Position numbers and translations under genes: made by a program. The notes below the pieces were generated by a model that saw nothing but the letters and a program-made list of their open reading frames with translations, did not search any database and was not told the origin of the DNA. This document shows positions 43,466-51,236 of a stretch of DNA of 64,000 nt, piece by piece; position 1 is the stretch's first letter, and each line of letters starts with the position of its first letter. The DNA is from Rhodococcus sp. SBT000017. Its GTDB lineage: Bacteria; Actinomycetota; Actinomycetes; Mycobacteriales; Mycobacteriaceae. Where the stretch lies: positions 558,001 through 622,000 of the forward strand of contig NZ_REFU01000001.1 in NCBI RefSeq assembly GCF_003688915.1, in the 5' to 3' direction.

Positions 43466-44944
43466 ATGCCCTCAACCACAACCTCACCGCAGGTAGCCGT
43501 CAACGATATCGGCTCCGCAGAGGATTTTCTCGCCGCCATCGACGCCACGATCAAGTACTTCAACGATGGTGACATCGTCGAGGGCACCATCGTCAAGGTC
43601 GATCGTGACGAGGTTCTACTCGACATCGGTTACAAGACCGAAGGCGTCATTCCTTCCCGCGAGCTCTCCATCAAGCACGACGTCGACCCCAACGAGGTCG
43701 TCTCCGTGGGAGATGAGATCGAAGCACTCGTCCTCACCAAGGAGGACAAGGAAGGCCGTCTGATCCTGTCCAAGAAGCGAGCTCAGTACGAGCGCGCTTG
43801 GGGCACGATCGAGGAGCTCAAGGAGAAGGACGAGGCCGTCAAGGGCACCGTCATCGAGGTCGTCAAGGGTGGACTCATCCTCGATATCGGTCTTCGTGGC
43901 TTCCTCCCCGCCTCGCTCGTCGAGATGCGTCGCGTCCGCGATCTCCAGCCGTACGTCGGCAAGGAGATCGAGGCCAAGATCATCGAGCTCGACAAGAACC
44001 GCAACAACGTGGTCCTGTCGCGTCGCGCATGGCTCGAGCAGACCCAGTCCGAGGTCCGCAGCGAGTTCCTGCACCAGCTCCAGAAGGGCCAGGTCCGCAA
44101 GGGCGTCGTGTCCTCCATCGTCAACTTCGGTGCCTTCGTGGACCTGGGTGGCGTCGACGGACTCGTGCACGTCTCCGAGCTGTCCTGGAAGCACATCGAT
44201 CACCCGTCCGAGGTTGTCGAGGTCGGCACCGAGGTCACCGTCGAGGTTCTCGACGTCGACCTGGACCGCGAGCGTGTTTCCCTGTCGCTCAAGGCAACTC
44301 AGGAAGATCCGTGGCGCCAGTTCGCTCGCACCCACGCGATCGGCCAGATCGTGCCCGGCAAGGTCACCAAGCTGGTTCCCTTCGGTGCATTCGTGCGCGT
44401 CGAAGAGGGCATCGAGGGCCTCGTGCACATCTCCGAGCTGGCCGAGCGCCACGTGGAGGTTCCGGACCAGGTCGTGGGTGTCGGCGACGACGCACTCGTC
44501 AAGGTCATCGACATCGATCTCGAGCGTCGCCGGATTTCGTTGAGCCTCAAGCAGGCCAACGAGGACTACGCAGAAGAGTTCGATCCGTCCAAGTACGGCA
44601 TGGCCGACTCGTACGACGAGGGTGGCAACTACATCTTCCCCGAGGGCTTCGACTCCGAGACCAACGAATGGCTCGAAGGTTACGAGAAGCAGCGTGAAGA
44701 GTGGGAAGGCCGTTACGCCGAGGCAGAGCGTCGCCACAAGATGCACACCGCTCAGATGGAGAAGACGGCCAAGGACGAAGCTGCCGAAGCCGCCAACACC
44801 AACTACTCCTCCGAGTCGGGTCAGGCCCCCGCCGATGCAGAAGGCGACGCTCCCGCAGCGTCGGCTCCGGCCTCGACCGGTGGTTCGCTGGCCAGCGATG
44901 CGCAGCTCGCTGCACTTCGCGAGAAGCTGTCGGGCAACGCCTGA
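43466..44944 (+). CDS. rpsA: 30S ribosomal protein S1
   Basis: 492 residues from ATG 43,466 (MPSTTTSPQVAVNDIGSAED), with GGAG about eleven bases upstream. Four S1 OB-fold repeats: EGTIVKVDRDEVLLDIGYKT, KGTVIEVVKGGLILDIGLRG, KGVVSSIVNFGAFVDLGGVD and PGKVTKLVPFGAFVRVEEGI. An acidic/Ala-rich C-terminal tail follows from ~residue 400. It holds mRNA on the 30S subunit. In mycobacteria the C-terminus of this protein has been reported in connection with pyrazinamide action. Lies between polA and coaE as in mycobacteria, and ends at a strong hairpin. Confidence 0.97.
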   Translation: MPSTTTSPQVAVNDIGSAEDFLAAIDATIKYFNDGDIVEGTIVKVDRDEVLLDIGYKTEGVIPSRELSIKHDVDPNEVVSVGDEIEALVLTKEDKEGRLILSKKRAQYERAWGTIEELKEKDEAVKGTVIEVVKGGLILDIGLRGFLPASLVEMRRVRDLQPYVGKEIEAKIIELDKNRNNVVLSRRAWLEQTQSEVRSEFLHQLQKGQVRKGVVSSIVNFGAFVDLGGVDGLVHVSELSWKHIDHPSEVVEVGTEVTVEVLDVDLDRERVSLSLKATQEDPWRQFARTHAIGQIVPGKVTKLVPFGAFVRVEEGIEGLVHISELAERHVEVPDQVVGVGDDALVKVIDIDLERRRISLSLKQANEDYAEEFDPSKYGMADSYDEGGNYIFPEGFDSETNEWLEGYEKQREEWEGRYAEAERRHKMHTAQMEKTAKDEAAEAANTNYSSESGQAPADAEGDAPAASAPASTGGSLASDAQLAALREKLSGNA

Positions 44945-44977
44945 TAGAAGTGGTCCACCCGTGAGGGTGTGACACCG

Positions 44978-45011
44978 AGCCCCGGTTCTCTCCATGAGAA
45001 CCGGGGCTTTG
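44978..45011 (+). terminator. Terminator of rpsA
   Basis: Perfect 13-bp inverted repeat (AGCCCCGGTTCTC / GAGAACCGGGGCT, 5-nt loop) followed by TT, 33 bp after the stop. Confidence 0.8.
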
Positions 45012-45100
45012 TCGTTCGAATCAGGTGAGCAGAAACCCTGCGGAAACGACAATGGACCCGATTCGGATGAACCGGGCCCATGGTGGAGGGGGAGTGCGAA

Positions 45101-45310
45101 CTACGCGGCGGTGGCTGGACTCCACTGGCCGACGCTCGCCGTCCGCTTGCGCATGGTGGCGAAGCTGTGGCGGGCGGGGGTCAGGAGGTTGGTGAACCAG
45201 TTACGCCGATGGTCGGCCAACGCCGAGGCTACTTCCGGGATGAGAATGCAATGTACGCCTGCATCCATGCCAAGGCGGTGCCGACCCGGTTGGATCTGAT
45301 TGCTTCGCAT
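45101..45310 (-). CDS. Small basic protein of unknown function
   Basis: 69 residues from ATG 45,310, with AGGA five bases upstream: starts MRSNQIQPGRHRLGMDAGVH, contains WFTNLLTPARHSFATMRKRT and ends QWSPATAA. No domain recognised. Weak inverted sequence downstream (45,049-45,080, GGACCCGATTC / GAACCGGGCCC-like) could be its terminator. It lies between rpsA and coaE, antisense to both. Start signal and codon pattern make it plausible, but it may be spurious. Confidence 0.45.
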   Translation of the reverse strand: MRSNQIQPGRHRLGMDAGVHCILIPEVASALADHRRNWFTNLLTPARHSFATMRKRTASVGQWSPATAA

Positions 45311-45439
45311 GGGTGTCCTTTTCAATAGCTGTGGGTCGGCACATCGAGGTCGCGCTCGTCGAAGATAACCGACCGAACTCCGAAACCGGTGCATTTGAGG
45401 CTGGTGTGCTTCGGCGTGTTCGAGTGTCAGACTGGGGGC

Positions 45440-46657
45440 ATGCTGAGACTGGGACTGACCGGTGGAATAGGTGCCGGAAAATCGACCGTTGCGAAGGTGC
45501 TGACCGAACTCGGGGGAGTGCTCGTCGACTCCGATGTACTGGCCCGTGAAGTCGTGGAGCCGGGAACACCTGGGCTGCAACGACTGACGGATACCTTCGG
45601 AGCCGACATTCTCGCACCCGATGGCTCGCTCGACCGTCCCGCATTGGCGGCCAAGGCATTCGGCGACGAGGAATCCCGCAAGAAGCTCAACGCCATCGTT
45701 CATCCGTTGGTCGGTGCGCGTACCGCCGAGATCATCGACGGAGCAGCGCCGGATGCCGTAGTGGTGCAGGACATTCCGCTCCTCGTCGAGGGATCGATGG
45801 GCCCGTTCTTCCACCTGGTGGTCATCGTGTGGGTCGACGCCGAGGAACGGGTGCGTCGTCTGACGGGACAGCGCGGCATGCCCGAGGCCGATGCTCGCGC
45901 GCGGATCGCAGCGCAGGCAACCGATGATGCGCGCCGAGCCGCGGCAGACGTGTGGATCGACAACACCGGCGCACCGGGCAGCGTCGACGACGACGTCCGA
46001 ATCCTGTGGAACGACCGTCTGATTCCCTTCGAGCGCAACATCAGGGAGGGTGTCATCGCACGTGTTCATCCGGAACAGGTGACGGCCGACCCCACGTGGG
46101 AATCCCAGGCCCGACGCATCATCTCGCGCCTGGCCCTTGCCTGCGCCGACAAAGCGGTCCGAATCGACCACATCGGCTCCACCGCAGTGCCCGGCCTCGA
46201 CGCCAAGGATGTCATCGACATCCAGATCACCGTCCGGGGGCTCGACGACGCCGATTCCGTCGCCGAACAGCTGCGCGTGGCAGGGTTCCCTCGGCGAGAG
46301 GCCAGCAACTTCGACCATCCGAAGCCTGCATACGGGATCGGCGGCGAAGCCGATCCGGCCGTGTGGTCCAAGCGGTTTCACGGCAGCGCGGACCCCGGCC
46401 GGCCTGCGAACGTACACATCCGGGTGGACGGCTGGCCGAATCAGACGTTCGCCCTGCTGTTTCGTGACTGGCTGCGGGCCGACGACAGCATCACCACCGA
46501 ATATTCCGGAATCAAGCGACGGGCGTCCGAGGCCGCTGCCGGAATCACCGACTTCCAATCGGCGATCGAGGCCTACGAGAACGCCAAGGCCCCGTGGTTC
46601 GATGTGGCATACCGTCGGGCATGGCAGTGGGCGGAGGAAACGAACTGGACCGCGTGA
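45440..46657 (+). CDS. coaE: Dephospho-CoA kinase fused to a GrpB/UPF0157 domain
   Basis: 405 residues. N-terminal CoaE (1-~195): P-loop LRLGLTGGIGAGKSTVAK, DSDVLAREVVEPGTPG and PLLVEG lid region; catalyses the last step of CoA synthesis. C-terminal GrpB-like nucleotidyltransferase-fold domain (~210-400): IDHIGSTAVPGLDAKDVIDI, with AYGIGGEADPAVWSKRFHGS and NVHIRVDGWPNQTFALLFRD. The fusion is the known form in mycobacteria and relatives, where the second domain is thought to aid folding. ATG 45,440 is preceded by GGGGG. Confidence 0.95.
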   Translation: MLRLGLTGGIGAGKSTVAKVLTELGGVLVDSDVLAREVVEPGTPGLQRLTDTFGADILAPDGSLDRPALAAKAFGDEESRKKLNAIVHPLVGARTAEIIDGAAPDAVVVQDIPLLVEGSMGPFFHLVVIVWVDAEERVRRLTGQRGMPEADARARIAAQATDDARRAAADVWIDNTGAPGSVDDDVRILWNDRLIPFERNIREGVIARVHPEQVTADPTWESQARRIISRLALACADKAVRIDHIGSTAVPGLDAKDVIDIQITVRGLDDADSVAEQLRVAGFPRREASNFDHPKPAYGIGGEADPAVWSKRFHGSADPGRPANVHIRVDGWPNQTFALLFRDWLRADDSITTEYSGIKRRASEAAAGITDFQSAIEAYENAKAPWFDVAYRRAWQWAEETNWTA

Positions 46658-46688
46658 ATCGGGTCGGGGTGAATCGGGTCGGGCTCGA

Positions 46689-47234
46689 TCAGGATGGTTT
46701 GCCGTTCCACTCGGTCGGCATGCCGACGGACGCGAGCCACGCATTCAGGTCGTAGTCGTGCCGCGTCAGTCCTTCGATGGCCGTGATGGATCTGGCCAGC
46801 GCGAGCTCGGCCGTGGGGGTGTCGAGGTGTTGCGCCACCCGAGCGTCGAACAACTCGTCGACGTCCAAGAGGTCGTAGTCGCGGCCGGTGCGGACACTGA
46901 GGTCGAGATAGTGGTCGACGGATGTCCATCGGGTGGTGCCGGCGGTGTACTCGCCGATGTCGACGTAGTAGTCCTGATCGCGGGCGTGCGCGGGCAGGTA
47001 GTGGAACACCGAGGCCCGGAGCCCGAGGGCGGGCAACAACCAGGACTCCAGGTAGTCGAAATGGGCATGGTCAGATGGGCGGGCCATGTACAGCCCCCAT
47101 GGCTCGACGCGGTATTCGTCGACGACACGGACGAACCCCTTGGGATCCACGTTCGTCTTGGCGACGAGGTCGAACGTCTCGTGCTTGGGGGCATGAACGA
47201 CGGTGTGCGCACCGGCTGACGTGTGAGCGACCAT
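46689..47234 (-). CDS. DUF402 domain protein
   Basis: 181 residues from ATG 47,234 ([20 protein letters not shown]). The core ([60 protein letters not shown]) is a DUF402 fold, a family including nucleoside phosphatases and RNA-associated proteins. It occupies the position of Rv1632c between coaE and uvrB. Substrate unknown. The open frame upstream of 47,234 is antisense to uvrB and not coding. Confidence 0.85.
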   Translation of the reverse strand: MVAHTSAGAHTVVHAPKHETFDLVAKTNVDPKGFVRVVDEYRVEPWGLYMARPSDHAHFDYLESWLLPALGLRASVFHYLPAHARDQDYYVDIGEYTAGTTRWTSVDHYLDLSVRTGRDYDLLDVDELFDARVAQHLDTPTAELALARSITAIEGLTRHDYDLNAWLASVGMPTEWNGKPS

Positions 47235-47312
47235 GCCTGTAGAAGCTACCGGGAACCGGCGTCCTGGGTCTGTCCGACGGAACTTGTCGGTGGTCGCGTC
47301 TACGCTTGTGAA

Positions 47313-49475
47313 ATGGCGTTTGCATCCGAACATCCCGTTGTCGCGCACTCCGAACACCGTCCGGTGGGCGCAATCGAGCGCACCGGACCGGCGTTCGAGG
47401 TCGTCAGCGAACACACACCGGCAGGCGATCAGCCGACCGCCATCGCCGAGCTCGAACGCCGGATCAAGGCGGACGAGAAGGACATCGTGTTGCTCGGTGC
47501 CACCGGTACCGGCAAATCGGCCACCACCGCCTGGCTCATCGAGAAGCTGCAGCGCCCAACCCTGGTGATGGCACCGAACAAGACGTTGGCGGCGCAGTTG
47601 GCGAACGAGCTGCGAGACATGTTGCCCAACAACGCAGTCGAGTACTTCGTCTCGTACTACGACTACTACCAGCCCGAGGCGTACATCGCGCAGACCGATA
47701 CCTACATCGAGAAGGACTCGTCGATCAACGACGATGTCGAGCGGCTGCGGCACTCGGCGACGGCATCCCTGCTCTCGCGCCGCGACGTGGTCGTGGTGGC
47801 GTCGGTGTCGTGCATCTACGGTCTCGGTACCCCGCAGTCGTACGTCGATCGGTCGATCGAGCTGGAGGTCAACGTCGAAGTGCAGCGTGACGCGCTGCTC
47901 CGGCTGCTGGTGGACGTGCAGTACACCCGCAACGACATGGCCTTCACCCGCGGATCGTTCCGGGTTCGCGGTGACACCGTCGAGATCATTCCGTCCTACG
48001 AAGAACTGGCGATTCGCATCGAGTTCTTCGGCGATGAGATCGAAGCGCTGTACTACCTCCATCCGCTCACCGGCGACATCGTTCGGCAGGTCGATTCGGT
48101 GCGCATCTTCCCGGCCACGCACTACGTTGCCGGTCCTGAGCGGATGGAACGAGCCGTCAAGGACATCGAAGCCGAACTCGAAGGTCGGCTCGCCGAGCTG
48201 GAGGGCAAAGGGAAGCTGCTCGAGGCTCAGCGGCTCCGGATGCGGACGCAATACGACCTGGAGATGATCAAGCAGGTCGGGTTCTGCTCGGGTATCGAGA
48301 ACTACTCGCGGCACATCGACGGCCGTGGTGCAGGCACTGCGCCCGCTACGTTGATCGATTACTTTCCCGAGGACTTTCTGCTCGTCATCGACGAGTCTCA
48401 CGTGACGGTGCCTCAGATCGGAGCCATGTACGAGGGCGACATGTCGCGCAAGCGCAACCTCGTCGACTTCGGGTTCCGCTTGCCGTCCGCGACGGACAAC
48501 CGGCCGTTGACGTGGGAGGAGTTCACCCAACGGATCGGTCAGACGGTCTACCTCTCGGCTACTCCGGGCAAGTACGAGCTGGGCCAGACCGGGGGAGAGT
48601 TCGTCGAGCAGGTGATCCGTCCGACCGGGCTCGTCGACCCCAAGGTCGTCATCAAGCCGACCAAGGGCCAGATCGACGACCTGGTCCATCAGATCCGAGA
48701 ACGCGCGGAGAAGGACGAGCGTGTGCTCGTGACCACGCTGACCAAGAAGATGTCGGAGGATCTGACCGACTACCTGCTCGAACTGGGCATCCGTGTCCGC
48801 TACCTGCACTCGGACATCGACACCCTGCGCCGCGTCGAACTGCTCCGGCAACTCCGGCTGGGCGAGTACGACGTGCTGGTGGGCATCAACCTGCTCCGTG
48901 AGGGTCTCGACCTGCCGGAGGTCTCGTTGGTGGCGATTCTCGACGCCGACAAGGAAGGCTTCCTCCGCAGCGGTACCAGCCTCATCCAGACCATCGGCCG
49001 TGCCGCGCGAAACGTCTCCGGTGAGGTGCACATGTACGCCGACAAGATGACCGATTCGATGACCTACGCGATCGAGGAAACCGAGCGTCGGCGCGAGAAG
49101 CAGATCGCGTACAACAAGGAGCGAGGCGTCGATCCGCAGCCGCTGCGCAAGAGGATCGCCGACATCCTCGACCAGGTGTACCAGGAGGCCGAGGACACCG
49201 ATTCCGTCGTCGAAGTCGGGGGGTCCGGTCGTAACGCCAGCCGTGGACGGCGAGCGCAGGGCGAGGCGGGCAGGTCGGTCAGCACCGGTGTGTACGAGGG
49301 CCAGGACGTGTCGTCGATGCCGCGAGCCGAGCTGGCCGATCTGATCAAGAACATGACCGATCAGATGATGAACGCGGCACGCGAGCTCAAGTTCGAGCTC
49401 GCCGGCCGACTACGCGACGAGATCCAGGATCTGAAGAAGGAACTGCGCGGGATGGACGCGGCCGGGCTCAAATAG
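47313..49475 (+). CDS. uvrB: UvrABC excinuclease subunit B
   Basis: 720 residues. Damage-verification helicase-like protein of nucleotide excision repair. Walker [21 protein letters not shown], beta-hairpin region [24 protein letters not shown]-like [45 protein letters not shown] and [20 protein letters not shown], then the C-terminal UVR motif ([20 protein letters not shown]) that contacts UvrC. ATG 47,313 lies close to a -10-like TACGCT, hinting at a short or absent leader. uvrA is encoded 10 kb downstream on the same strand. Confidence 0.98.
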   Translation: MAFASEHPVVAHSEHRPVGAIERTGPAFEVVSEHTPAGDQPTAIAELERRIKADEKDIVLLGATGTGKSATTAWLIEKLQRPTLVMAPNKTLAAQLANELRDMLPNNAVEYFVSYYDYYQPEAYIAQTDTYIEKDSSINDDVERLRHSATASLLSRRDVVVVASVSCIYGLGTPQSYVDRSIELEVNVEVQRDALLRLLVDVQYTRNDMAFTRGSFRVRGDTVEIIPSYEELAIRIEFFGDEIEALYYLHPLTGDIVRQVDSVRIFPATHYVAGPERMERAVKDIEAELEGRLAELEGKGKLLEAQRLRMRTQYDLEMIKQVGFCSGIENYSRHIDGRGAGTAPATLIDYFPEDFLLVIDESHVTVPQIGAMYEGDMSRKRNLVDFGFRLPSATDNRPLTWEEFTQRIGQTVYLSATPGKYELGQTGGEFVEQVIRPTGLVDPKVVIKPTKGQIDDLVHQIRERAEKDERVLVTTLTKKMSEDLTDYLLELGIRVRYLHSDIDTLRRVELLRQLRLGEYDVLVGINLLREGLDLPEVSLVAILDADKEGFLRSGTSLIQTIGRAARNVSGEVHMYADKMTDSMTYAIEETERRREKQIAYNKERGVDPQPLRKRIADILDQVYQEAEDTDSVVEVGGSGRNASRGRRAQGEAGRSVSTGVYEGQDVSSMPRAELADLIKNMTDQMMNAARELKFELAGRLRDEIQDLKKELRGMDAAGLK

Positions 49476-49505
49476 GGCAGGCCGGAGACGCGATACGGTT
49501 CAGTG

Positions 49506-50372
49506 ATGGACGCAACCACCGCCGGCCGCACCTCTCGCGCGCTCGAACTGATTCACTCGATGACCTATTTCCTTCCGGAGACGCAGGACGCGCTCGTCGC
49601 CGCCGGGTTGCCGCCCCGGGCCTGCTATTTCGCGGGCCGAGCAGCGCCTCTGGGGCGCGTCGGCGCAGGTGTCGTGACCGCCACGTTCTACAACTTCAAC
49701 CGAGAATTGGTGGCACCGCTCATCCCGGCCGCCTGGGACATCGCGTCACCCGACGAGATCATGGCCATCCGCTATGACACTCTCGATGCCGCTTTCGGCC
49801 GACTGCTCGGCCCCGAGGTTCTGACGTCTGCGGACATGGCCGAGGCTGCCGATCTGGCATCGATCGCGGCGCGTGGAATTCCCGGTGACGACGGTCGTCC
49901 CCTGTACGCCGCGTATGCCGAGCTCGACTGGCCGACAGCTCCGCATCTCGTGCTGTGGCACGCCCTGACCCTGATTCGCGAATACCGCGGCGACGGTCAC
50001 ATCGCGGCGCTGCAGACGGCGGGCCTGAGCGGCTTGGAAGCGTTGATCACCCACACTGCCACCGGCTACGGCTTCGAGAAGGAATTCGCGCGCAAGCGTC
50101 GTGGATGGTCGACGGAGCAGTGGGACGCAGCGGTCGCGTCTCTGGCCGACCGAGAGCTGCTCTCGTCGGACGGTGCGCTGACTCAGGACGGCAAAGATCT
50201 CCGCTCATTGGTCGAGGACATCACCAACGACCTCGCCGTCTCGCCGTGGGCAGCCCTCGGAGAGGACGGTGCCGCTCGGCTGGTCTCGCTCGCGACACCG
50301 TGGCGCGAGTCGATCGTCGGCCAGGGCGTCATTCCCGAGGGCGTCTTCGGGCCTGCGATCAAGAGGAAGTAA
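49506..50372 (+). CDS. SCO6745-like family protein
   Basis: 288 residues. Helical; contains ATFYNFNRELVAPLIPAAWD, WPTAPHLVLWHALTLIREYR and LEALITHTATGYGFEKEFAR, segments I associate with the SCO6745 family, whose C-terminal part resembles a MarR-like winged helix (WSTEQWDAAVASLADRELLS). Function unknown. ATG 49,506 is directly preceded by GTG 49,503, so the start is uncertain by one codon; no clear Shine-Dalgarno. It ends 7 bp from the convergent permease gene. Confidence 0.75.
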   Translation: MDATTAGRTSRALELIHSMTYFLPETQDALVAAGLPPRACYFAGRAAPLGRVGAGVVTATFYNFNRELVAPLIPAAWDIASPDEIMAIRYDTLDAAFGRLLGPEVLTSADMAEAADLASIAARGIPGDDGRPLYAAYAELDWPTAPHLVLWHALTLIREYRGDGHIAALQTAGLSGLEALITHTATGYGFEKEFARKRRGWSTEQWDAAVASLADRELLSSDGALTQDGKDLRSLVEDITNDLAVSPWAALGEDGAARLVSLATPWRESIVGQGVIPEGVFGPAIKRK

Positions 50373-50378
50373 CCCGCC

Positions 50379-51236
50379 TCAGCTGGTGATGTCCTTGGTG
50401 CCGAAACGTCGCCACGCGATCAGCCCGAACAGTGCCGCGTACGTGATGGCCGAGAACGAGCCGACCACCATGTCGTTCCAGTCGATGCTCGTGCCGAATG
50501 CGTCGATCCACGAATTGGCGTAGTGCCCGGGCAGGTAGTTGCGCAGCGATCCCAGCGCCGTGATCTGATCCAGAATCTGCATCAGAATCGACGTCATCAC
50601 CGCGCCGCCGACGGCCCCGAGAGGGGCGTCGGTGAGCACCGACAGCAGCATCGCCAGGCCGGCGACCCACAGCAGGTTGATGCCGATGTACGCGACCGCG
50701 ATCAGCAGCCGTAGCAGCGAGGTGCCGTAGGGCAGTCCCTCACCCAGCGGCGTGATGAGCGACTCCGCCCCGTACATCACTGTGCCGATCAACAGGGACA
50801 CCCCGACGAGCACCAGGATCGCAGCACTGGACAGCGTCGCAGACACCAGTGCTTTCTGCGTCAGCAGGCGACTCCGGGGCACGGGAATGGCCAGCAAGTA
50901 TCGCAGACTCGACCACGAGGCTTCGCTTGCCACCGAGTCGCCGAAGAACAGGGCCACCACCACGATCAGCAGAAATCCCACGGACATGAACAGAGCGAAG
51001 ACCGTGAAGTTCATGCCTCCGCGTGTGCCGAGCTCGATGAGCCCATCGGCATCGGAGTCCGCACTCGAGCTGCCGACGGTGAAGGCGATGGCCAGGATCA
51101 CCGGGAGCAGGGCCAGGAAGCCGATGGCCAGCTGAGTGCGGCGACGTCCCAGTTGCCTGCGCAACTCGGTACGGAACGGCAAGGTGCTGCCGCCGGTGTA
51201 TCCGGCAGCGCGCCCGTCTGCGTGTGTGGTGCTCAT
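50379..51236 (-). CDS. ABC-2 type transporter permease
   Basis: 285 residues with about six membrane helices (for example RTQLAIGFLALLPVILAIAF; FALFMSVGFLLIVVVALFFG; SATLSSAAILVLVGVSLLIG) and a long first extracytoplasmic loop. The SLRYLLAIPVPRSRLLTQKA segment is typical of the NatB/ABC2_membrane_2 group. Its ATG overlaps the stop of the hydrolase-ATPase fusion gene by 4 bp, so the two form one exporter. Substrate unknown. Confidence 0.88.
   Translation of the reverse strand: MSTTHADGRAAGYTGGSTLPFRTELRRQLGRRRTQLAIGFLALLPVILAIAFTVGSSSADSDADGLIELGTRGGMNFTVFALFMSVGFLLIVVVALFFGDSVASEASWSSLRYLLAIPVPRSRLLTQKALVSATLSSAAILVLVGVSLLIGTVMYGAESLITPLGEGLPYGTSLLRLLIAVAYIGINLLWVAGLAMLLSVLTDAPLGAVGGAVMTSILMQILDQITALGSLRNYLPGHYANSWIDAFGTSIDWNDMVVGSFSAITYAALFGLIAWRRFGTKDITS

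Noticed and set aside
47235..49031. Minus-strand frame continuing upstream of the DUF402 gene
   Set aside because: Lies wholly antisense to uvrB; the DUF402 homology and start lie below 47,234.
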